From assembly GCA_947486575.1 (NCBI GenBank), contig CANKUB010000005.1:1-64000 (forward strand): DNA of 64,000 nt, written 5' to 3'. The stretch is from Betaproteobacteria bacterium. Lineage in GTDB: Bacteria > Pseudomonadota > Gammaproteobacteria > Burkholderiales > SG8-41. The translations under genes and the position numbers were made by a program. The notes beneath the pieces were generated by a model, which worked only from the letters and a program-made list of their open reading frames with translations, did no database searches and was not told the origin of the DNA. Of this stretch, positions 1 through 8,822 are shown piece by piece (within the stretch, counting starts at the first letter, position 1; each line of letters starts with the position of its first letter).

Positions 1-527
1 ATATCGAGCGCGATATCGAGGCGCCCGCGAAAATCCGGCACCAGCACTTCGATGCGCGTTTGCGGTGAACGTGCGCGCACTTCGCGTATGCAGTCCCTGA
101 AATGCGCTGCGCCGCCGTCGCGCAGGTCGTCGCGATCAACGCTGGTGATTACCACGTATTTCAGTTTGAGTGCGGCGATGGTATCAGCCAGATGCACCGG
201 TTCTTCGCTATCCGGCGGTAGCGGCTTGCCGTGGCCCACGTCGCAGAACGGACAGCGTCGGGTACACAGGTCGCCCAAAATCATGAAGGTTGCTGTGCCT
301 TTGCCGAAACATTCGCCGATGTTGGGGCAACTCGCTTCTTCGCACACGGTATGCAGTTTTTGCTCGCGCAGGACACGCTTGATCTCGCGAAAACGCGGGC
401 TGTCGGTGAGCCGAACGCGTATCCAGTCGGGCTTTTTCAGCGCTTGTCCGGCATCGAGCGGCACGATCTTGATGGGGATGCGCGCGGTTTTGGCCTGGCC
501 TTTTTGTTTTGTACCCACTTCGCTCAT
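1..527 (-). CDS. lipA: Lipoyl synthase LipA (partial, C-terminus off window)
   Basis: Radical-SAM enzyme that inserts two sulfur atoms into protein-bound octanoyl groups, completing lipoate on 2-oxoacid dehydrogenases. About 175 N-terminal residues are visible; the rest runs off the left edge. The auxiliary-cluster cysteines lie in [12 protein letters not shown] (residues 62-73) and the radical-SAM triad in CTRRCPFC (88-95), both as expected for the family. The ATG at 527 overlaps the lipB stop in an ATGA arrangement, which fixes the start and implies translational coupling to lipB. Identification is firm. Confidence 0.96.
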   Translation of the reverse strand, partial: MSEVGTKQKGQAKTARIPIKIVPLDAGQALKKPDWIRVRLTDSPRFREIKRVLREQKLHTVCEEASCPNIGECFGKGTATFMILGDLCTRRCPFCDVGHGKPLPPDSEEPVHLADTIAALKLKYVVITSVDRDDLRDGGAAHFRDCIREVRARSPQTRIEVLVPDFRGRLDIALD

Positions 528-1153
528 GGCAACACTTTCAGCAGGTGCTGCGACATTTTTTCACTCACGATTTCGAATGTATCGCTCACGCCAAAATCGC
601 GCAGTTGGGTGACCGCCAGCCCAGCGTATCCACAGGGATTAATAGCTTGATACGGGGTGAGGTCCATGTCGATGTTCAGTGCAAGTCCGTGGTAGCAGCA
701 GCCGTTTTTAATGCGCAGGCCGAGAGCGGCGATTTTTGCATCCTGCACATAGACGCCCGGTGCGTCCGTACGGTAATTGGCGGTGATGCGGTATTCGCCG
801 AGCAAGTTTATCACGGCAGATTCAAGCTTACGCACCAGCGCCCGCACGCCGAGGTTTCGCCGCTTCAAATCTAGCAAAACATAGGCCACAAGCTGGCCCG
901 GCCCGTGATAGGTAATTTGTCCGCCACGATCAATTTTTATCAGCGGGATTCCCGTATCAGCGCGTAGCAAATGAGCGGGTTTGCCCGCGAGGCCCAGCGT
1001 ATACACGGGCGGGTGTTGCGTGAGCCAGATTTCATCGCGCGTCGCTGCCACGCGTTCCGCTGTGAACTGCTGCATGGCGCGCCACGTGGGTACGTAAGGC
1101 GCAACACCCAGGTGGCGCAGGGCCGGGGCAGGCAGATAAATGGGGGAATTCAT
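524..1153 (-). CDS. lipB: Octanoyltransferase LipB
   Basis: Transfers octanoate from acyl carrier protein to lipoyl domains, the step before LipA. The frame is open to 1240, but the start is placed at the internal ATG at 1153 (209 residues, normal for LipB), because the longer version would overlap the divergent gene at 1239. Family motifs seen are [16 protein letters not shown] and the region [20 protein letters not shown], where the conserved Lys and Cys-containing segments sit. It overlaps lipA by four bases, so the two are one operon. Cytoplasmic. Confidence 0.95.
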   Translation of the reverse strand: MNSPIYLPAPALRHLGVAPYVPTWRAMQQFTAERVAATRDEIWLTQHPPVYTLGLAGKPAHLLRADTGIPLIKIDRGGQITYHGPGQLVAYVLLDLKRRNLGVRALVRKLESAVINLLGEYRITANYRTDAPGVYVQDAKIAALGLRIKNGCCYHGLALNIDMDLTPYQAINPCGYAGLAVTQLRDFGVSDTFEIVSEKMSQHLLKVLP

Positions 1154-1238
1154 TGCTGCGAAAGTTGTCCCAGTTGTTCCTGAATCGGAACGGTAGCACA
1201 ATGCCGCTTGTCTTGGTCGCGGCTTATTTTGGAATGTC

Positions 1239-1709
1239 ATGAAACTCCCCCTTTATTTCACTGCGAGCTTGCTACTGGCCATCAGCGGTCTGGTGCAAGC
1301 CGCAGAGAGCCGTTCGTACACCGCTGATTTGGCGACGATGTATAACGAATATCAGCGCGTGCTCGCATTACGCGATGCCTGCATGACGCTGCCCGGCAAA
1401 CGCGACGAGATACTGGGCGCCTACAAAGACTGGTTCAATCGTCACGAGCGCATTATTGATGATTTCGACAATCGTTTCGCAGCGCTGGTAAAGCGCACGT
1501 CGAAAGATCAGGCCGATTACTCTAAAAACTACGGCAAATATCAGGCTGAAATTTTGCAGATGCGCGAAGACAACAAAAAGGCCTTGCTGGCCAACAAAGA
1601 AAAACTTGCGCAGCAGTGCGGTGAGTTTCCGGCGTACATCAGGCATCCGAAATCGGATATTCCAGCGATGTTTCCGGTGGAGTTCAAGACGGTCTATCGT
1701 CCGCGCTGA
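1239..1709 (+). CDS. Secreted hypothetical protein, charged and helical
   Basis: I do not recognise the family. The 156-residue product starts with a clear Sec signal peptide (hydrophobic residues ~4-17, then a VQAAES cleavage-like site near 21-23). The mature part is rich in Lys, Glu and Asp with long predicted helices (around residues 55-125). It has two Cys residues (48 and ~126) that could pair in the periplasm. It diverges from lipB and is followed 17 bases later by another small secreted protein, so the two are probably co-transcribed. No Shine-Dalgarno sequence is obvious before the ATG. Confidence 0.7.
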   Translation: MKLPLYFTASLLLAISGLVQAAESRSYTADLATMYNEYQRVLALRDACMTLPGKRDEILGAYKDWFNRHERIIDDFDNRFAALVKRTSKDQADYSKNYGKYQAEILQMREDNKKALLANKEKLAQQCGEFPAYIRHPKSDIPAMFPVEFKTVYRPR

Positions 1710-1719
1710 GTTCGTTTCG

Positions 1720-1737
1720 TAAGCTTTTGTTTTTATT
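1720..1737 (-). repeat. 18-bp A-rich dispersed motif, copy 1
   Basis: Reads AATAAAAACAAAAGCTTA on the minus strand. It fills the gap between two secreted-protein genes and overlaps the probable TTG start of the second. Confidence 0.75.
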
Positions 1738-2209
1738 GAAATTATTGATTTTTGGGCTGGCGCTGTGCGTGGTGCCGCTGGCCCGCGCTGAGACGTCGGA
1801 TGAGGCTGAAATTCAGCGTTGGCTGCATCAACATGCGCAGCGCGAGAAGCGGGTTGAAGTGCCTGCATCACGCCATCGTGTGGTGGGCGATTTACACGGC
1901 GAACGTCGCGCCGACGCTGCGTTGCTCTACACCTTGAAGCCGCGTGCGGCGCAGCGCGGCGAATCACGTTATGGCTACTATCGCTATCTCGCCACGTTCA
2001 AGCGCGCACGCGATGGTCAGCTGCGTTATTACGCGCACGTACTGGTCAGCGGGCCGGGTGCGGGTGAGGCAAATCGCGCGACCATTTTGAATCGGACGGT
2101 GGTAGTCGAAATGCTCTCCTTCAAGGCGGGCGATGCGCCGTGTTGCCCGACACAGGCTACAACACGTCGATACCGGCTGACCGCGCACGGTCTAGCCCTG
2201 ACCCGCTGA
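1727..2209 (+). CDS. Secreted hypothetical protein
   Basis: A 160-residue product of unknown family. The N-terminus is a Sec-type signal peptide (hydrophobic core to about residue 16, then LARAE). The mature part is rich in Arg and has no recognised catalytic motif; a Cys pair (CC) lies near residues 138-139. There is no ATG in the right place: the likely start is TTG at 1727 or TTG at 1736. Both lie inside or next to a copy of the 18-bp A-rich repeat, so the beginning of this gene may have been shaped by that repeat. Confidence 0.6.
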   Translation: MFLLKLLIFGLALCVVPLARAETSDEAEIQRWLHQHAQREKRVEVPASRHRVVGDLHGERRADAALLYTLKPRAAQRGESRYGYYRYLATFKRARDGQLRYYAHVLVSGPGAGEANRATILNRTVVVEMLSFKAGDAPCCPTQATTRRYRLTAHGLALTR

Positions 2210-2296
2210 CCAGATTACCCAAGCGGATGCGGCTAAAAAAGCGCGTTAGCAGGCGCGGCAGGGTAGAATCCAACCTTTTCTTGAGGGAGTTACAGC

Positions 2297-2431
2297 ATGG
2301 GCAGAGGCGACAAACGTACGGCAAAAGGCAAGCGTTCCAAGCGTTCACACGGCAATACGCGACCAGCAGGCGGCAAAGTAGCGGCACCTGCAGCGGGCGT
2401 CAAGGCGAAAAAGACGGCGAAGAAAGCCTGA
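2297..2431 (+). CDS. 30S ribosomal protein Thx-like, with basic Ala/Lys tail
   Basis: A 44-residue, very basic protein. Its N-terminal part MGRGDKRTAKGKRSK followed by GNTRP matches the Thx/S31 family, a small peptide that stabilises the head of the 30S subunit. A good Shine-Dalgarno (GAGGGAG, 2283-2289) precedes the ATG by seven bases. Compared with the compact family form, the C-terminus carries an extra Ala/Lys-rich tail (about residues 27-44), reminiscent of histone-like tails. It is a monocistronic plus-strand gene facing the minus-strand ybeD gene. Family call is by motif only. Confidence 0.75.
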   Translation: MGRGDKRTAKGKRSKRSHGNTRPAGGKVAAPAAGVKAKKTAKKA

Positions 2432-2490
2432 TTTACCGGATTATCCTCAGCACAGGCGCGCGCCCCGCATCGACTACAGGCTTACTGCGC

Positions 2491-2754
2491 TTATAGCACT
2501 TTGACCACCATCGGGTGGTCGCAAAGCGCCTGATACAGACTGTCGAGTTGGCTGCGCGATGTTGCAACGATGGTACAGGTCAGGCTCAGATACTTGCCTT
2601 TGCTGCTGGGGCGCATTTCCATTTCAGCGCCGTCGTAATCGGGCGCGTGGCGCTTGACCACTTCAAGGATGGATTGCGCGTAGCCGGGCTGCTGAATGCC
2701 GATAATCTTCAGCGGAAAATCACACGGAAACTCCAGCAGGCTTGCTTCGGCCAT
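2491..2754 (-). CDS. ybeD: YbeD/DUF493 family protein
   Basis: An 87-residue protein of the UPF0250/YbeD family, a small ACT-like fold found next to lipB in many proteobacteria. Typical features are the LLEFPCDFPLKIIG start and the C-terminal YQALCDHPMVVKVL. The family's biochemical role is not established; its constant neighbourhood suggests a link to lipoate or D-amino-acid metabolism. It lies 14 bases downstream of dat. Here three plus-strand genes separate it from lipB, which usually follows directly. Confidence 0.9.
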   Translation of the reverse strand: MAEASLLEFPCDFPLKIIGIQQPGYAQSILEVVKRHAPDYDGAEMEMRPSSKGKYLSLTCTIVATSRSQLDSLYQALCDHPMVVKVL

Positions 2755-2768
2755 ATAGGTCGCGAGTA

Positions 2769-3629
2769 TTACGCAGGTTTGCGCATGACATCACGCTTGA
2801 ATTCCTGATACAGCGTGTGCATGCGTTTGAACAACATGCCCGGCGCACCGTCGCCAACGGGTTTGTCGTCGAGCGTGGTAATGGCCAGCACTTCCTTGGT
2901 GGATGAGGTCACCCAGATTTCATCGGCGTTGCGCGTTTCGGCCTCGGAGATTTCGCGCACTTCGACTTCAAATTCACGCGCATGGGCGATTTCAAGTACC
3001 ACGTCGTAGGTGATGCCGGGCAATACCAGATTATTTTTGGGTGGCGCCAGCAGCACACCGTCTTTCACCACGAACACGTTGCTTGCAGACGCTTCGGTGA
3101 GCTTGCCGTCGCGAAACAGAATGGTTTCAACCGCGCCGACGTCTGCTGCCATTTGCCGCAGCAGACAATTGCCGAGCAGCGACACCGATTTTACGTCGCA
3201 CTTCAGCCATCTGAAATCCGATGCGGTAATCGCGGACACGCCGTTATCAATTTGCGTCTGCGGCGGCGTGGTAAGCGGGCTCGACATCATGAATACTGTC
3301 TGCTTCATGTCTTTGGGGAATGCGTGATCGCGTTTGGCGACACCCCGAGTGACTTGCAGATAAATTGATTGATCCTCGCCACCGTTCTTGGTGATGAGGT
3401 CGTGCATGAGGGTTGTCCACTCGGCATCCGTATGCGGATTGGCGAGCCGTATGCCATCGAGGCTGTGTTGCAGACGCACCAGATGCTCTGCCATGCGAAA
3501 CGGCCGACGTGAATACGCCGGCACGACTTCGTACACGCCGTCGCCAAAAATAAAGCCACGATCCAGCACGGGTATGCGCGCTTCGTCCAGCGGCATAAAA
3601 GCGCCATTCAGATAAACCATATCGCTCAT
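2769..3629 (-). CDS. dat: D-amino acid aminotransferase (class IV PLP enzyme)
   Basis: Fold-type IV PLP aminotransferase that interconverts D-alanine and other D-amino acids, feeding wall precursors. The 286-residue product has the LDRGFIFGDGVYEV motif (~22-36), the PLP lysine in CDVKSVSLLGN (about Lys147) and the phosphate-binding TEASASNVF segment. The start is set at ATG 3629, preceded by GAGGATGTC, rather than at the frame's first Met at 3695, which lies inside dacA. It sits between dacA and ybeD, the usual betaproteobacterial order. A branched-chain aminotransferase is the alternative but fits length and context less well. Confidence 0.9.
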   Translation of the reverse strand: MSDMVYLNGAFMPLDEARIPVLDRGFIFGDGVYEVVPAYSRRPFRMAEHLVRLQHSLDGIRLANPHTDAEWTTLMHDLITKNGGEDQSIYLQVTRGVAKRDHAFPKDMKQTVFMMSSPLTTPPQTQIDNGVSAITASDFRWLKCDVKSVSLLGNCLLRQMAADVGAVETILFRDGKLTEASASNVFVVKDGVLLAPPKNNLVLPGITYDVVLEIAHAREFEVEVREISEAETRNADEIWVTSSTKEVLAITTLDDKPVGDGAPGMLFKRMHTLYQEFKRDVMRKPA

Positions 3630-3654
3630 GACATCCTCACGTAACTCGCAGAGA

Positions 3655-4785
3655 TTATTGCAGATACAGCCGTATCGCGTCCCAGGTACGGCCAAACAGT
3701 CCGGCGACCGGCACGTCTTCCAGCGCTAACACCGGCAGCGTGTGATACGGCTTGCCGTTGAGTTCGAGTTTTAACGTGGCGATGGTCTGGCCTGTGCGCA
3801 AAGGCGCCAGCAGCGGTTGCTGGCTTTCGATTTTGGCTTTGAGATTGGCGGCCTGGCCTTTGGGCACGGTAACGTAGAGACCCGCAGGGAAACCGATCTT
3901 GATGTTGTTCAGCGTGCCTTTCCACACACGCGGATTACTCGCTGCCTGCTGCGCTTCATACAGGCGTACGGTATCAAAATTCTGGTAGCCGTAATTCAGC
4001 AGCTTTTGACTTTCGGCAGCGCGTGCGGCATCCGACGTGGTGCCCAGCACCACACTGATCAGTCGCCGGTTATCGCGCTTGGCAGAACTGATCAGGCAGT
4101 AGCCGGCGGCTTCAGTATGGCCGGTTTTGACACCATCAACCGTCGGATCGCGCCACAGCAGCCGGTTGCGATTGGGCTGGGTAATATCGTTGTAGCGGTA
4201 CTCTTTTTGCGCGTAGAGCGGGTAGTGTTCCGGGTAATCGCGTATCAGCGCAGCCGTCAACGCGGCTAAATCGCGCGCGGTGGAAGCATGTTGTGGCGCG
4301 GGCAGGCCTGTCGAGTTGGCGAACTGCGTGCCGGTGAGGCCCATGCGTTTGGCTTCCTGATTCATGCGCACAACAAACGCTTCTTCGCTGCCGGAAACAG
4401 CCTCGGCTAGGGCGATGGTGGCATCGTTGCCCGACTGAATAATCATGCCGCGTATGAGTTCGTTGACCGTGACAGGGATGTCAGGCTGTATGAACATGCG
4501 CGAACCGATGGCGCGGCGCGCTTTTTCGGATACCGGCGCGATTTGCTCGGGCTTGATTTTCTTTTGCTTTAGCGCGTCGAACACCAGATACGCCGTCATC
4601 AGCTTGGTGAGCGAGGCAGGCTCGAATTTATCGTCGTGCTGATAGCCGGTGATGAGTTGGCCGCTCTGTGTATCGAGCAGCACCCATGCGCGCGCAGCGA
4701 TCTGCGAGGCCGGGGGTTGTTGCGCACGCGCCGGTGCGCAGAGCGCGACGCAGCACAACAAAAGATGAAATGTTCGATTCAGCAC
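3655..4785 (-). CDS. dacA: D-alanyl-D-alanine carboxypeptidase (PBP5/6 type)
   Basis: Low-molecular-weight penicillin-binding protein that trims the terminal D-Ala from peptidoglycan pentapeptides in the periplasm. The 376-residue product has a signal peptide ending at ARAQ (~22), the catalytic SLTK (Ser58 to Lys61), the SGN motif (~118), KTGHTEAAGY (~221) and a C-terminal beta-rich PBP5 domain. The last residues form an amphipathic membrane anchor. It starts with GTG at 4785. Its own signal peptide and the D-Ala aminotransferase downstream make a consistent wall-metabolism operon. Confidence 0.95.
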   Translation of the reverse strand: MLNRTFHLLLCCVALCAPARAQQPPASQIAARAWVLLDTQSGQLITGYQHDDKFEPASLTKLMTAYLVFDALKQKKIKPEQIAPVSEKARRAIGSRMFIQPDIPVTVNELIRGMIIQSGNDATIALAEAVSGSEEAFVVRMNQEAKRMGLTGTQFANSTGLPAPQHASTARDLAALTAALIRDYPEHYPLYAQKEYRYNDITQPNRNRLLWRDPTVDGVKTGHTEAAGYCLISSAKRDNRRLISVVLGTTSDAARAAESQKLLNYGYQNFDTVRLYEAQQAASNPRVWKGTLNNIKIGFPAGLYVTVPKGQAANLKAKIESQQPLLAPLRTGQTIATLKLELNGKPYHTLPVLALEDVPVAGLFGRTWDAIRLYLQ

Positions 4786-4827
4786 GCTGCGATTATACGT
4801 GGCGTTACGCAGCCGTGTACAGCGCCG

Positions 4828-5019
4828 TTACTGATCTTTGCCGCGATCGAGGTATTGCTTCAGCGCGGCGCGTATCAGGCGCGTGTTATTCTGAAAATTG
4901 CGGCAGCCGGTGCAGATAAACAGGTGAAACCGCAGCCACAACTTTTCCACGGCAGTGAGCTTCTCCTCGTGCTGACGGGAAATCAAAACGGAAATGTCTC
5001 TGCAGGTCAGCTTTTTCAC
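4828..5019 (-). CDS. Zinc-finger anti-sigma factor
   Basis: A 63-residue zf-HC2-like protein with the anti-sigma signature HLFICTGC (His-x3-Cys-x2-Cys) in its middle and an N-terminal MKKLTCRDISVLIS helix. It is soluble, with no membrane segment, so it may act as a direct redox- or metal-sensing partner. The start is set at the GTG at 5019, which overlaps the sigma-factor TGA (GTGA). Longer in-frame starts would lie inside the sigma gene. The coupling strongly suggests it controls the sigma factor just upstream. Confidence 0.8.
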   Translation of the reverse strand: MKKLTCRDISVLISRQHEEKLTAVEKLWLRFHLFICTGCRNFQNNTRLIRAALKQYLDRGKDQ

Positions 5020-5597
5020 GATTTGCCGAACCACTTCATTTCCAGACATTCGCGCAGGCTCAGGCGCGCGCGGTGCAATATCACCCAGCAATTGGTGGTG
5101 GAGACGTCGAGCTCCTTACAGATGTCTGTGGTGTCGAGTTCCATCACCTCGCGCATCATGAAGGCGCGCGCTGTTTTTGCAGGCATGTTCTTTGCGCACT
5201 GTTCGAAAACTGCCATGAACGCCTTGTTCTCCAGCGCTTTGTCCGGGTCTCCCCAGTCAGAAGGGCGCTGGCGCCAGTGGCCGTTTTCAAGAAACAAGGC
5301 ATCGACTGCTTCGGCCTCGCTCGCATCACTGTCACCAGCAACCAGCGGCTGCTCGCGCGACTGGCGGCGGATGTGATCAATGATCTTGTGCTTGAGTATG
5401 CCGGTGAGCCAGGTCTTCACCGACGAATTGCCCGCGAATCGGTCGCGCCCTTCCAGCCCGGCGATGAGCGTGTCTTGTACCGCGTCTTCCGCAGCGCCCG
5501 CGTCGCGCAACTGCAACGATGCGTAGCGCAGTAGATAGTTGCGGTGCCGCTCGATTTCCGCGCTATCGAGGCGGGGCGATATTGTTTCTTCAGACAT
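5016..5597 (-). CDS. ECF-type RNA polymerase sigma factor
   Basis: A 193-residue sigma-70 family protein of extracytoplasmic-function type. Region 2 is seen as AEDAVQDTLIAGLEGRDRF and the following TWLTGILKHKIIDHIRR; region 4 as LDTTDICKELDVSTTNCW followed by the recognition helix VILHRARLSLREC. The acidic linker around residues 87-115 is longer than in minimal ECF factors. It resembles a betaproteobacterial group always paired with a short zinc-finger protein. It diverges from the heat-shock gene at 5745 and shares its 147-base upstream region, so its target may include envelope or redox stress genes; the regulon cannot be read here. Confidence 0.9.
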   Translation of the reverse strand: MSEETISPRLDSAEIERHRNYLLRYASLQLRDAGAAEDAVQDTLIAGLEGRDRFAGNSSVKTWLTGILKHKIIDHIRRQSREQPLVAGDSDASEAEAVDALFLENGHWRQRPSDWGDPDKALENKAFMAVFEQCAKNMPAKTARAFMMREVMELDTTDICKELDVSTTNCWVILHRARLSLRECLEMKWFGKS

Positions 5598-5610
5598 CTA
5601 CGATTTTATG

Positions 5611-5628
5611 TTTAAAAACAATGGCTTA
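5611..5628 (+). repeat. 18-bp A-rich dispersed motif, copy 2
   Basis: Reads TTTAAAAACAATGGCTTA. It lies 14 bases upstream of the sigma-factor start, in the divergent control region. Confidence 0.65.
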
Positions 5629-5671
5629 TGTTGAATTCGTCGCTTGCACGCCGCTATTGTTGGCAAGCGCA

Positions 5672-5700
5672 CTTGAAATCAAATTACAGACTCCCATATT
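5672..5700 (+). promoter_or_regulatory. Sigma-32 (RpoH)-type heat-shock promoter
   Basis: CTTGAAA at 5672-5678, a 14-base spacer, then CCCATATT at 5693-5700. This matches the known RpoH pattern CTTGAAA-N11-16-CCCCATnT with one missing C. It lies 45 bases upstream of the HSP20 ATG. A small inverted repeat (GGGC/GCCC, 5709-5723) falls in the predicted leader. Confidence 0.7.
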
Positions 5701-5744
5701 CAATGCACGGGCGCAAGATGCCCTTCATAACAGGAGATGAGATC

Positions 5745-6170
5745 ATGGTAAATATTGCACGCTATTCAGGAATTGACGACGCATTTGACAACTTGCTGCG
5801 CGGTTTCTTTGTTCGCCCGGTCAATCTGGAAGGACAAGATACTGCGGCAAAGTTCCGCGTGGATGTAGCCGAGAACGACAAGGCCTACACGGTGCATGCT
5901 GATTTGCCCGGCGCCAAGAAGGAAGATATACACGTATCGATTGACGGCGATCAGGTCGCGATCAGCGCCGAAACGCGCACAGAAAAGGAAGTCAAGGAAG
6001 GTGAACGTGTTTTACGCACGGAGCGATACGCAGGCAAGTTCTATCGTGCGTTCAGTTTGGGAAATGTCATTGACGAAGCCGCAGTTGTCGCGCGTTACGT
6101 TGATGGCGTCCTTGAACTGACATTGCCGAAAAAGGCGGCACCGGCAGCCAAGCGGGTTACCATTCAGTAA
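5745..6170 (+). CDS. Small heat-shock protein, HSP20/alpha-crystallin family
   Basis: A 141-residue ATP-independent holdase. The alpha-crystallin domain covers roughly residues 38-135. It has the family elements FRVDVAENDKAYTVHADLPG, VSIDGDQVAISAE and the C-terminal DGVLELTLPKK, followed by an I/V-x-I/V-like tail (RVTIQ). ATG 5745 is chosen over the upstream in-frame Met at 5628 because AGGAGA (5732-5737) precedes it. It has its own sigma-32-type promoter and a strong intrinsic terminator, so it is a single-gene heat-inducible unit. Confidence 0.94.
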   Translation: MVNIARYSGIDDAFDNLLRGFFVRPVNLEGQDTAAKFRVDVAENDKAYTVHADLPGAKKEDIHVSIDGDQVAISAETRTEKEVKEGERVLRTERYAGKFYRAFSLGNVIDEAAVVARYVDGVLELTLPKKAAPAAKRVTIQ

Positions 6171-6194
6171 CACGTTTCGTCTGCACGGCAACAG

Positions 6195-6231
6195 AACGGC
6201 GGGAGCGCAAGATTGCGCCCCGCCGTTTTTT
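6195..6231 (+). terminator. Intrinsic terminator after HSP20 gene
   Basis: Long GC-rich hairpin: AACGGCGGG and GCGCAA on the left pair with TTGCGC-like and CCGCCGTT on the right, then a run of six T. It ends the heat-shock transcript before argB. Confidence 0.88.
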
Positions 6232-6277
6232 GCTCGTGTAAAATAAGCGAGTCCTCACCTTCCTAAATTTTCTTTAA

Positions 6278-7183
<906 letters not shown>

Positions 7184-7188
7184 GCGGC

Positions 7189-7857
7189 GTGACGCGTGTC
7201 ATGCAACGAGGCGACGCATGGATTTTTGATCTCGACAATACCCTGCACAATGCTACGACGCATATTTTTCCGCGCATCAATCGCGCCATGACGCAATATG
7301 TGCAAACGCATTTGAATCTCGATGAGGCCGAGGCCAACGCATTGCGGCATACCTACTGGCGTCGCTATGGCGCGACCATACTCGGGCTAATCCGCCACCA
7401 TGACACCGACCCTGCGCATTTTTTGTGGCACACGCATCAGTTTCCCGATTTGCACAACGTATTGATCGCCGAGCCCATGCTGCGCTCGGCGTTGCATCGC
7501 TTGCCGGGGCGCAAGTTTGTGTTTTCCAATGCGCCCGTACACTATGCCAAAGCGGTGTTGCAGGCGCTGGGCATCCTGGATTTATTCGCTGATGTTTACA
7601 CCATCGAGCACACGCGCTATCGGCCCAAGCCGGATACGTTTGGTTTTTTGCGGCTTTGCCGAAGCCACCATTTACGTCCGCGCCGCTGTATCATGGTTGA
7701 AGACAATCTGGATAATTTGCGCACCGCCAAACGGCTGGGGATGAAAACCGTGTGGGTGACAGGCGCAACCGTTACCAAGGGCAAAGCGCCGGGCTACGTG
7801 GACAAATCCGTGCACAGCGTGGCGCAACTGCCCGCCTTGTTTAAACAGTTACCGTAG
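7189..7857 (+). CDS. HAD-family pyrimidine 5'-nucleotidase
   Basis: A 222-residue haloacid-dehalogenase phosphatase of the Sdt1/Phm8-like pyrimidine 5'-nucleotidase type. HAD motif I is WIFDLDNTL, with Asp nucleophile and acid. Motif II is VFSNAP, motif III the Lys in RYRPKPDTF, and motif IV MVEDNLDNL. Substrates are likely UMP/CMP or damaged pyrimidine nucleotides; this is inferred from the family. Start may be GTG 7189 or ATG 7201; only the second begins directly before the conserved domain. It lies in the argB-slmA gene string. Confidence 0.88.
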   Translation: MTRVMQRGDAWIFDLDNTLHNATTHIFPRINRAMTQYVQTHLNLDEAEANALRHTYWRRYGATILGLIRHHDTDPAHFLWHTHQFPDLHNVLIAEPMLRSALHRLPGRKFVFSNAPVHYAKAVLQALGILDLFADVYTIEHTRYRPKPDTFGFLRLCRSHHLRPRRCIMVEDNLDNLRTAKRLGMKTVWVTGATVTKGKAPGYVDKSVHSVAQLPALFKQLP

Positions 7858-7866
7858 AGGAACATC

Positions 7867-8451
7867 GTGGCAAGAACCGGAGATCGCAAGAATCAGATTC
7901 TGCAAACGCTGGCGCAAATGCTTGAAGGCCCGGCGGCAGAAAAAGTGACCACCGCTGCACTCTCCAAGCAGTTGGATGTTTCCGAAGCCGCGTTGTATCG
8001 GCATTTTTCCGGCAAGGCGCAGATGTTCGAGGGCTTGATTGAATTTATTGAGCAGACGTTGTTTGCGCTGATCAACAAAATCACCACTGAGGAAAAAAGC
8101 GGCGTGCGCCAGTGCGAAGCTGTGATCGGCGTGCTGCTCGGCTTTGCGCAAAAAAATCGCGGCATGACACGCGTGCTGATCGGTGATGCGCTGGTCAATG
8201 AGAATGAAAAATTACAGTTAAGAATCAATCGGTTACACGAGCGGCTGGAAGCGACCCTGCGGCAGTCGCTGCGTTTTGCCATAAGCGCCAATGAAGTTGC
8301 GCAGGATGCCGATGCCGCCGCCGAGGCCAATCTCATCATGAGTTTTGTGGTGGGCCGCTGGCACCAGTTTGCAAAAAGCGGTTTCAAGCGCGACCCTGCC
8401 GAAAACTGGGGCCGCCAGTGGAAGCAGTTGATGGAAGGCGTGTTGGCTTAG
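7867..8451 (+). CDS. slmA: Nucleoid occlusion factor SlmA (TetR fold)
   Basis: DNA-binding division regulator that blocks FtsZ assembly over the nucleoid. The 194-residue product has an N-terminal TetR-type helix-turn-helix (TTAALSKQLDVSEAALYRHF, ~31-50) and the long helical C-terminal domain characteristic of SlmA, including the GFAQKNRGMTRVLIGDAL segment. It starts with GTG at 7867, after AGAGGAA. The argB-HAD-slmA neighbourhood supports the call over a generic TetR regulator. Confidence 0.92.
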   Translation: MARTGDRKNQILQTLAQMLEGPAAEKVTTAALSKQLDVSEAALYRHFSGKAQMFEGLIEFIEQTLFALINKITTEEKSGVRQCEAVIGVLLGFAQKNRGMTRVLIGDALVNENEKLQLRINRLHERLEATLRQSLRFAISANEVAQDADAAAEANLIMSFVVGRWHQFAKSGFKRDPAENWGRQWKQLMEGVLA

Positions 8452-8478
8452 ATGCAACGTCACAACAAGGAGTGAAAC

Positions 8479-8799
8479 ATGTCGAGTCTGACCACCGAAC
8501 AAATCGCCGAATTGCTGCTGGGTGTAGCGCGCGCGCAACTGGCCATGGCCGATGCCATAGAAAGCTCGAAAGCCGGCTTCAAGGCGACCCACCTCAGATC
8601 AAACGTGGAAAGCGCGGCGCGCATCAAAATGAACCGGCCCGAAACGCTGGCAGATTTTCCGTCACGCCTGCTGTTGCAGATGCTGGGACGTAATGCGCCC
8701 ACGCAAGCGGCGGTGACAGTGGCCTTGAAAGCGTTGCTGAATGCGCCGTCGGCTGCAGCGCCTGTGGACAGCGGCGACTCGCTGGATATGACGAAGTAA
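8479..8799 (+). CDS. Small conserved-looking hypothetical protein
   Basis: A 106-residue soluble protein that I do not recognise. It is Ala- and Leu-rich and largely helical, with no signal peptide or Cys, and ends in a flexible Ala/Pro/Ser tail. A good Shine-Dalgarno (AAGGAG) precedes the ATG, and the codon usage looks like its neighbours, so it is very probably real. It sits 27 bases behind slmA, suggesting co-transcription, and faces the moeB-like gene. Confidence 0.7.
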   Translation: MSSLTTEQIAELLLGVARAQLAMADAIESSKAGFKATHLRSNVESAARIKMNRPETLADFPSRLLLQMLGRNAPTQAAVTVALKALLNAPSAAAPVDSGDSLDMTK

Positions 8800-8822
8800 A
8801 TGCGTTAGACAGCGATGTAGCG

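Noticed and set aside
52-874. Long plus-strand frames opposite lipA and lipB, and many others opposite real genes.
   Set aside because: They are shadows of high-GC coding sequence on the other strand, with no family motifs and no ribosome sites.
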